NCBI RefSeq assembly: GCF_013359905.1
Contig: NZ_JABMCC010000094.1
Location: 1-64,000 of the forward strand
Length of the DNA stretch: 64,000 nucleotides
Direction: 5' to 3'
Origin: Paenibacillus taichungensis
GTDB taxonomy: Bacteria > Bacillota > Bacilli > Paenibacillales > Paenibacillaceae
Positions 59,298 to 64,000 of this stretch are shown here, one piece after another. The notes under the pieces were generated by a model. It was not told the DNA's origin. It saw nothing but the letters and a program-made list of their open reading frames with translations, and did not search any database. Each line of letters opens with the position of its first letter. The stretch's first letter is position 1. The position numbers were made by a program, and so were the translations under genes.

Positions 59298-60548
59298 GTG
59301 GCACGTGTATTAGTTGTAATGATGCCTGCAGAAGGTCATATCAATCCGACGCTCGGAATAATCAAGGAACTGATAGAGAACGGAGATGAAGTCGTCTACT
59401 GTTGTACGGAAAAATATCGGACGAAGATTGAAGCGTTAGGCGCACAATTTAAAGCATACTCCTTCAACGAGGCAACCCTGCTTAACAACCCAGATATGAA
59501 GCCATTTGAAATCAAGCACCCTTATCAATTTTTATATATGGTTTTGAAAAAAATTATTCAACGGTTTATTCCAGATGTTCTGAATCTGATCGAAAATGAA
59601 ACCTATGATTATTTAATTTTTGACTCCTTAATAGGCTGGGGAGGACAAATTTTAGGTGAAAAGCTGGGTATCCCAGCGGTATGCTCAACCACCACTTTTG
59701 TTTTTGTGGAGCCTCTCGGATTCGGTAATAAAAATCAACTGAAGGATGACGATGAGGAGGTCAAGAAGCTATATAACGGCATCATCGAGATGTCCCAGCA
59801 ATTAGCTTCCCAGTTCAATGTAGCTGTTCCTTCTCTGTCAGAACTTTCTGGGCATCCAGGACAACTGAAGATTGTTTATACAAGCCGCTATTTTCAACCC
59901 ATGGGGGACAAGCTGGACGAAAGCTTTGTGTTCACGGGCCCATCTATTACACCTCGTAAGGATGCACCATCCTTCGCAAAGGAATCTCTGCATGCCGTTT
60001 ATAAACAGGCGGTTTATATTTCGATGGGAACCATTTTAAATAAGGATCTTGATTTTTATAGGCTGTGCTTTACGGCTTTCGGTGATTTGCCTGTGCAGTT
60101 TATATTGTCTTCAGGGAAGGACACTGATTTGGAGCCGATTGCTGATCTCATTCCTGACAATTTCATCATCAGACCCTATCTCCCACAATTGGAAGTGTTG
60201 CAGGGTGTAGATGCTTTTCTGACACATGCGGGCATGAACAGTACAAGCGAAGCATTGTATTATAATGTACCCTTGGTCATGCTCCCGTTAACCTCGGATC
60301 AGCCGCGTGTAGCAGGCCGGGTGCAGGAGCTCGGAGCAGGGGTCATCGTGGATAAAAATAACCTTACACCCGACGTACTGAGAAACGCGGTATTAGAAGT
60401 GCTCGGCAATGCCTCCTACAAAGAACATGCTGAGGTTATTGGGAAAACGTTACGCGATGCTGGTGGGTACAAGCAGGCTGCTATGGCCATTCAGAACTTT
60501 ATGGGTAATCGGTCGTTATCGGCCACGCCGATCTCTTCGCATGAATAA
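59298..60548 (+). CDS. MGT-type UDP-glycosyltransferase (YjiC/OleD-like)
   Basis: A 416-residue GT-B fold enzyme of family 1. N-terminal VVMMPAEGHINPTLGIIKEL has the catalytic-type His; the C-terminal donor-binding region holds FIIRPYLPQLEVLQGVDAFL and THAGMNSTSEALYYNVPLV. Such enzymes glucosylate macrolides, flavonoids or other small molecules, often as self-protection. GTG 59298 is chosen because TGGAGGTG (59284-59291) lies 6 nt upstream. Preceded by structured repeat copy B. Confidence 0.92.
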   Translation: MARVLVVMMPAEGHINPTLGIIKELIENGDEVVYCCTEKYRTKIEALGAQFKAYSFNEATLLNNPDMKPFEIKHPYQFLYMVLKKIIQRFIPDVLNLIENETYDYLIFDSLIGWGGQILGEKLGIPAVCSTTTFVFVEPLGFGNKNQLKDDDEEVKKLYNGIIEMSQQLASQFNVAVPSLSELSGHPGQLKIVYTSRYFQPMGDKLDESFVFTGPSITPRKDAPSFAKESLHAVYKQAVYISMGTILNKDLDFYRLCFTAFGDLPVQFILSSGKDTDLEPIADLIPDNFIIRPYLPQLEVLQGVDAFLTHAGMNSTSEALYYNVPLVMLPLTSDQPRVAGRVQELGAGVIVDKNNLTPDVLRNAVLEVLGNASYKEHAEVIGKTLRDAGGYKQAAMAIQNFMGNRSLSATPISSHE

Positions 60549-60582
60549 AGAGGCAACTTGCCTCTATTAAAATTAGACGAGA

Positions 60583-60620
60583 AAGCCACCACCCGGTAGA
60601 ACGGGTTGGTGGCTTATATT
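60583..60620 (+). terminator. Terminator after the glycosyltransferase
   Basis: AAGCCACCACCCG pairs with CGGGTTGGTGGCTT around a 6-nt loop; the tail is TA-rich. A smaller GAGGCAA/TTGCCTC hairpin precedes it right after the stop. Confidence 0.75.
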
Positions 60621-60716
60621 TGATTCATCTGCGTATAGAGGGGTAGAATAAACGAGAGGGCATATCACCTTTTCCATATCGTTTTAGTATATCTTTCGCA
60701 AAGGAGAGTTTACCAG

Positions 60717-61571
60717 ATGAATCATACAATTCCGGAATATACGTTGAATGATGGCTTAAACGTACCTGCCATTGGCTTCGGTACCTATAGCTTAAAAGGC
60801 GAAAAAGGCGTTAAATCCATAGCGTCCGCAATGGATGCAGGTTATCGACTGATTGACACAGCGTATAACTATGAGAACGAGGCGACTGTCGGGAAGGCCA
60901 TTAAGCAGAGCTCCGTTTCCAGAGAAGACCTGCTCATTTCATCTAAACTGCCAGGGCGTTACCATGCTTTTGAAAAGGCGATTGTAGCCATCCAAGAATC
61001 TCTATACAGAGCAGATCTGGATTATTATGATCTATATCTGATTCACTGGCCGAATCCCAAGCAGGATATGTATGTGGAAGCGTGGCAGGCACTCATTGAG
61101 GCGAAAAAACGCGGATATATCCGTTCCATCGGAGTTAGCAATTTCCTTCCGGAACACAATGAACGCCTGATTAAGGAGACGGGAATAGCGCCAAGTCTGA
61201 ATCAGATTGAGCTGCATCCATTCTTTGACCAAGCGGATCAACGGGAGAAGGATTCGCAGCATGGCATTATTAACGAATCGTGGAGTCCAATTGGTCGTGG
61301 TAATGATGCTGTACAAGATATCGTAAAAGATGAGCAGATCCTTCGTATTGCCGAAGCTCATGGCAAAACGGGTACGCAGATTATTTTGCGCTGGCATACC
61401 CAGCTTGGGTCAATTCCTATTCCTAAAGCTGGCTCGCTTCAACACCAGCAAGAAAATATCGATATTTTCGATTTCGAGCTGAGCGAGAAAGAGATGGAAG
61501 TCATTTCTTCATATAATCGTAAAGATGGACGACTGTGGAATCAGGACCCGAGTGAATACGAAGAATTTTAA
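60717..61571 (+). CDS. Aldo/keto reductase
   Basis: A 284-residue NADPH-dependent TIM-barrel oxidoreductase of the 2,5-diketo-D-gluconate reductase type. The tetrad is Asp47 (LIDTAYNY), Tyr52, Lys77 (SSKLPG) and His110 (LIHWPN). The coenzyme segment IPIPKAGSLQHQQENIDIFD is near residues 240-260. AAAGGAGAG precedes the ATG. Substrate cannot be told. Confidence 0.94.
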   Translation: MNHTIPEYTLNDGLNVPAIGFGTYSLKGEKGVKSIASAMDAGYRLIDTAYNYENEATVGKAIKQSSVSREDLLISSKLPGRYHAFEKAIVAIQESLYRADLDYYDLYLIHWPNPKQDMYVEAWQALIEAKKRGYIRSIGVSNFLPEHNERLIKETGIAPSLNQIELHPFFDQADQREKDSQHGIINESWSPIGRGNDAVQDIVKDEQILRIAEAHGKTGTQIILRWHTQLGSIPIPKAGSLQHQQENIDIFDFELSEKEMEVISSYNRKDGRLWNQDPSEYEEF

Positions 61572-61634
61572 ATTGCTGAATTTGAATACGTGCCATACAC
61601 CGTAAGGTGGGGAAAATGAGTATAAAGGAAACAT

Positions 61635-61673
61635 AGCCTCCTATTCTACAGAGATGTAGATAGGAGGCTTTTT
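61635..61673 (+). terminator. Terminator between convergent genes
   Basis: AGCCTCCTAT.TCTACA pairs with TGTAGATAGGAGGCT, followed by five T. Confidence 0.88.
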
Positions 61674-61739
61674 GTTGTATTAAAAAAGTGGATGCAATTG
61701 GAGCAGGAGTAATATGGGCGAAGTTAGTGATACAGCTAA

Positions 61740-62891
61740 CTACTCAACCAATTCCTTAGATCTCTGCGCCATATCCTGTAAAACGCGAGCCACCCGACTT
61801 TTTCTGCCTTTTGCTTTTCTCTGTATTCTTGCGAGCGATCTTTTATACGCTTCCACATCTGTTTGAAGCGCGAAGTGTTTGGCAGCAATCCGCAATGTTT
61901 TCTTTAACAATCGTGCGGAAGAACGTGTTGTTCTGGACCGGAAGCCTCTGCGCAAGATTCGCAGCGTTTTTTTGTAGGTTTGGAGGTCAGCTGATGGTGG
62001 TACTACGCAGAATAAATTTAGTGCGGAATCATTGAATCCATAGGTTTCGAGCATGATTTTCAGATTTTCTGTATTGAGCACTTCCCCTCGGAAATGTGTA
62101 GGATGTTCTTGATGATAACCTACGACCTCCTTCATACAGTAGAAGGGCACTTTCAAACGATGCAGTCTGTAGCCCAGATCCCAGTCTTCAAGCCCATACA
62201 GTACAAACCTTTCATTGAAACCTCCAACTCGATTCAGAAGGCTTCGGCGAATGGAAACACACCGCGTGACGAGCAGCATCCATGGAGCCACATCGGTGCT
62301 GGCAAATTGTTTGATGACACCAGGCGGTATTTTGGTTGGGAAAATCACTTTGGACAATGTATCTGTCTGATGAATGATATCTTCCGGTGTGACCAGTGGG
62401 ACGATTTCATTCGCTGCATCAAATTCAGGACGCCATAAGTTTGAAGGGGTAAGGATTGAACGGCAATGATCTTTTTCCGATGGCGAGAAGTCTGGATAGT
62501 AGTGGGTATAAGCATCGGCAAAGGAATGTGGAAAACCCGAAACGACGGCTCTGGGATTTTTACGATGATATTGACGCACGGTTCGAATAAATTCGGGTAA
62601 TGCCAGAAAGTCAGCATCACAGAAGATAACATATAGCCCTTTGGCATGCTGAAGTCCCAAATTCCGGATCGCTGATCTGCCACGTTGCTCCGTCTGCGAT
62701 ACGTAGGTCAAAGGATATGAAGACTGGAATGCTTGGATCTGTTCTTTCGTTCCATCAGTGGAACCGTCATCAGCTACGATGACTTCGAAAAGGTGCTTCG
62801 GGTAGGTTTGTGTCTCTAAGGCTGCCAGAGTAAGCGATAACTGATGGGCCCGATTATAGGTTGGGATAATGATGCTGTAGCGGATCGCCAT
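61740..62891 (-). CDS. Family 2 glycosyltransferase
   Basis: 383 residues. The GT-A nucleotide-sugar domain opens with YSIIIPTYNRAHQLSLTLAA, followed by VIVADDGSTDGT and the metal-binding DxD-like FCDADFLAL; GGFNERFVLYGLEDWDLGYR is the typical acceptor-side ED motif. The basic C-terminal ~80 residues (LRRGFRSRTTRSSARLLKKT) are an extra helical tail. ATG 62891 is chosen since GGAGG lies 8 nt before it. It may act in surface polysaccharide synthesis; no neighbours confirm this. Confidence 0.9.
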   Translation of the reverse strand: MAIRYSIIIPTYNRAHQLSLTLAALETQTYPKHLFEVIVADDGSTDGTKEQIQAFQSSYPLTYVSQTEQRGRSAIRNLGLQHAKGLYVIFCDADFLALPEFIRTVRQYHRKNPRAVVSGFPHSFADAYTHYYPDFSPSEKDHCRSILTPSNLWRPEFDAANEIVPLVTPEDIIHQTDTLSKVIFPTKIPPGVIKQFASTDVAPWMLLVTRCVSIRRSLLNRVGGFNERFVLYGLEDWDLGYRLHRLKVPFYCMKEVVGYHQEHPTHFRGEVLNTENLKIMLETYGFNDSALNLFCVVPPSADLQTYKKTLRILRRGFRSRTTRSSARLLKKTLRIAAKHFALQTDVEAYKRSLARIQRKAKGRKSRVARVLQDMAQRSKELVE

Positions 62892-62945
62892 TCCTGTTTC
62901 CTCCTTCACGTTGTTGGACGCTCCTTATGAAAAAAACGAACACGC

Positions 62946-63116
62946 TCAATTAAGAAGTGATATTAGTTTATTCCATATATGTGGCAGCGACTGGTCAAAC
63001 ACCTTATGATTTTGGAAACGGGCTTGATCGATCTCCTTCTTGCGCTCACGCTCACCGTTCAATCTGGAAATATGATCTTGATCTCTTGCATTCATGTGCA
63101 AATCCTGCGCAGCATA
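62946..63116 (-). pseudogene. Possible remnant of a glycosyltransferase C-terminus
   Basis: On the minus strand, the ~56 codons before a stop read like an ordinary protein end (RLNGERERKKEIDQARFQNH, then SLPHIWNKLISLLN). No start with a ribosome binding site or upstream domain is visible, so it would be the tail of a truncated gene lying before the family 2 glycosyltransferase. The relation to glycosyltransferases is a weak impression. Confidence 0.25.
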
Positions 63117-63248
63117 AGGAAATATCAAATTTTGGATATGTCGGCAAGAATGGACGATAGCCAATATAGCGGGCAAACGGTAACTTTATGGAGAGCGATG
63201 ACAGAGCTGCTTATCCACGATACACATTCAATGGGGGGACGTGAAGTG

Positions 63249-64000
63249 ATGAAAAGGTCATGGAGAAAACGACTGACAATTGGTATCTGCCTAATGATGA
63301 GTATTGCTGCTCTTGGGGGCTGTTCAGGGGGAAATGGAAGTACAGGTGAAGCAGGAGGAGATGGACCTACCCCCATTTCAATCTGGATGTCGATGAATAC
63401 CAATGCTTCCATCACACTCAAGAGCATGAATGAAATTACGGCGATTAAGGAATGGGAGAAGAAAACCAATACCAAAATCGAATTCCAGCATCCCGCTGTG
63501 GGTGCCGAGACCGAACAGTTCAATGTCATGATAGCCTCAAATCAGCTGCCTGATGCCATGTTTGTCAATGGAGATTACGCCAAGCTATTCAATGATGGTA
63601 TCATCATTCGACTTAACGAACTCATTGATGAATACGCTCCCAATTTGAAAAAGATCCTGGAAGAGAATCCTGAGGTTGCCAAACAGTTAAAAGCCGACAA
63701 CGGAGATATCTATGCAATACCGCATCTGCGTCTAGGGGAATACAAAACCTTCGGCGGTACGTTCATCCGTCAGGATTGGTTGGATGAGCTAAAGCTGGAG
63801 AAACCGGAAACGCTGGAGGAGTGGGAGACGGTACTCAAGGCCTTCAAGGAGAAAAAAGGCGTAGCAGCGCCGCTATTGTTTGGCGCACCACCCAAAATGA
63901 GCACGATGGGACCAGCCGCACCGACATATCTGGAGGCTTACGGCATCACTAATAGTACGTTCATGAAAGATGGCAAGGTGGTCTATGGGCCAATCGAGCC
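63249..64000 (+). CDS. Sugar ABC importer solute-binding lipoprotein, 5' part
   Basis: The reading frame is open to the window end (250 codons visible). The signal peptide MKRSWRKRLTIGICLMMSIA and lipobox ALGGC give Cys25, then a Gly-rich linker and ISIWMSMNTNASITLKSMNE, opening a family 1 solute-binding domain with TFIRQDWLDELKLEKPETLE, closely parallel to the lipoprotein at 18.8 kb. GGGGGG stands ~10 nt upstream; GTG at 63246 is an alternative start. Permease genes should follow outside the window. Confidence 0.88.
   Translation, partial: MKRSWRKRLTIGICLMMSIAALGGCSGGNGSTGEAGGDGPTPISIWMSMNTNASITLKSMNEITAIKEWEKKTNTKIEFQHPAVGAETEQFNVMIASNQLPDAMFVNGDYAKLFNDGIIIRLNELIDEYAPNLKKILEENPEVAKQLKADNGDIYAIPHLRLGEYKTFGGTFIRQDWLDELKLEKPETLEEWETVLKAFKEKKGVAAPLLFGAPPKMSTMGPAAPTYLEAYGITNSTFMKDGKVVYGPIE

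Noticed and set aside
63125..63529. A 134-codon minus-strand frame
   Set aside because: Most of it lies opposite the signal peptide and first domain of the lipoprotein gene at 63249, which has a clear start and lipobox.

Overview
The window looks like a stretch of a Paenibacillus-type chromosome (Firmicutes, Bacilli). The gene order hprK-lgt-ppaX-yvoF-hisZGDBHAFI, then a yvcD-like gene, trxB, rapZ-yvcK-whiA-crh-like, clpP, cggR-gapA-pgk-tpiA-gpmI-eno, secG-rnr-smpB-ssrA follows the Bacillus subtilis yvo/yvc/yvf and gapA regions. Strong AGGAGG ribosome binding sites, CtsR and CggR operators and two-part sugar ABC importers served by a shared MsmX ATPase fit the same assignment. The species name is inference.

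Layout. 1-2.8 kb: the end of a tRNA cluster (Tyr, Lys), a PucR-type regulator and msmX. 3-6.3 kb: hprK, lgt, ppaX and an acetyltransferase. 6.5-16 kb: a nearly complete histidine operon ending in a histidinol phosphatase and a PRPP synthetase gene; hisC is not in the window. 16.2-24.3 kb: a membrane-bound AraC regulator, a sugar-binding lipoprotein, two permeases and an unassigned carbohydrate-active protein. 24.4-28.5 kb: a TPR-HTH protein, trxB and an AI-2E family membrane protein. 28.6-32.1 kb, minus strand: an ABC exporter with its two-component system (yvfRSTU-like). 32.4-39.2 kb: glcK, rapZ, yvcK, whiA, a Crh-like HPr and two exported proteins. 39.4-40.3 kb, minus strand: clpP under a CtsR operator, and tRNA-Arg. 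40.6-48.1 kb: the CggR-controlled glycolytic operon. 48.2-53.5 kb: secG, rnr, smpB and tmRNA, i.e. protein export, RNA decay and ribosome rescue. 53.5-64 kb is accessory: a zeta-toxin-like pair between two copies of the ssrA 3' end, a decayed uracil-DNA-glycosylase-like gene, a permease fragment, a polysaccharide deacetylase, a TIR/deoxyribosyltransferase-like protein, an MscS channel, two glycosyltransferases, an aldo/keto reductase and the start of another sugar-binding lipoprotein.

The core genes join carbon-source sensing (HprK, the HPr/Crh-like protein, CggR, GlcK, RapZ, YvcK) to lower glycolysis and to PRPP/histidine synthesis.

The most striking signal is a ~200-nt element present three times (before hisA, before eno and before the glycosyltransferase at 59.3 kb), always on the same strand and 32-50 nt ahead of the start codon. 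The copies differ in sequence in their helices, yet every helix stays complementary, while loop segments are invariant. That pattern points to selection on, or propagation through, a folded nucleic acid. A half-copy lies before hisF. The second strong observation is the duplicated ssrA 3' end flanking the zeta-toxin pair.
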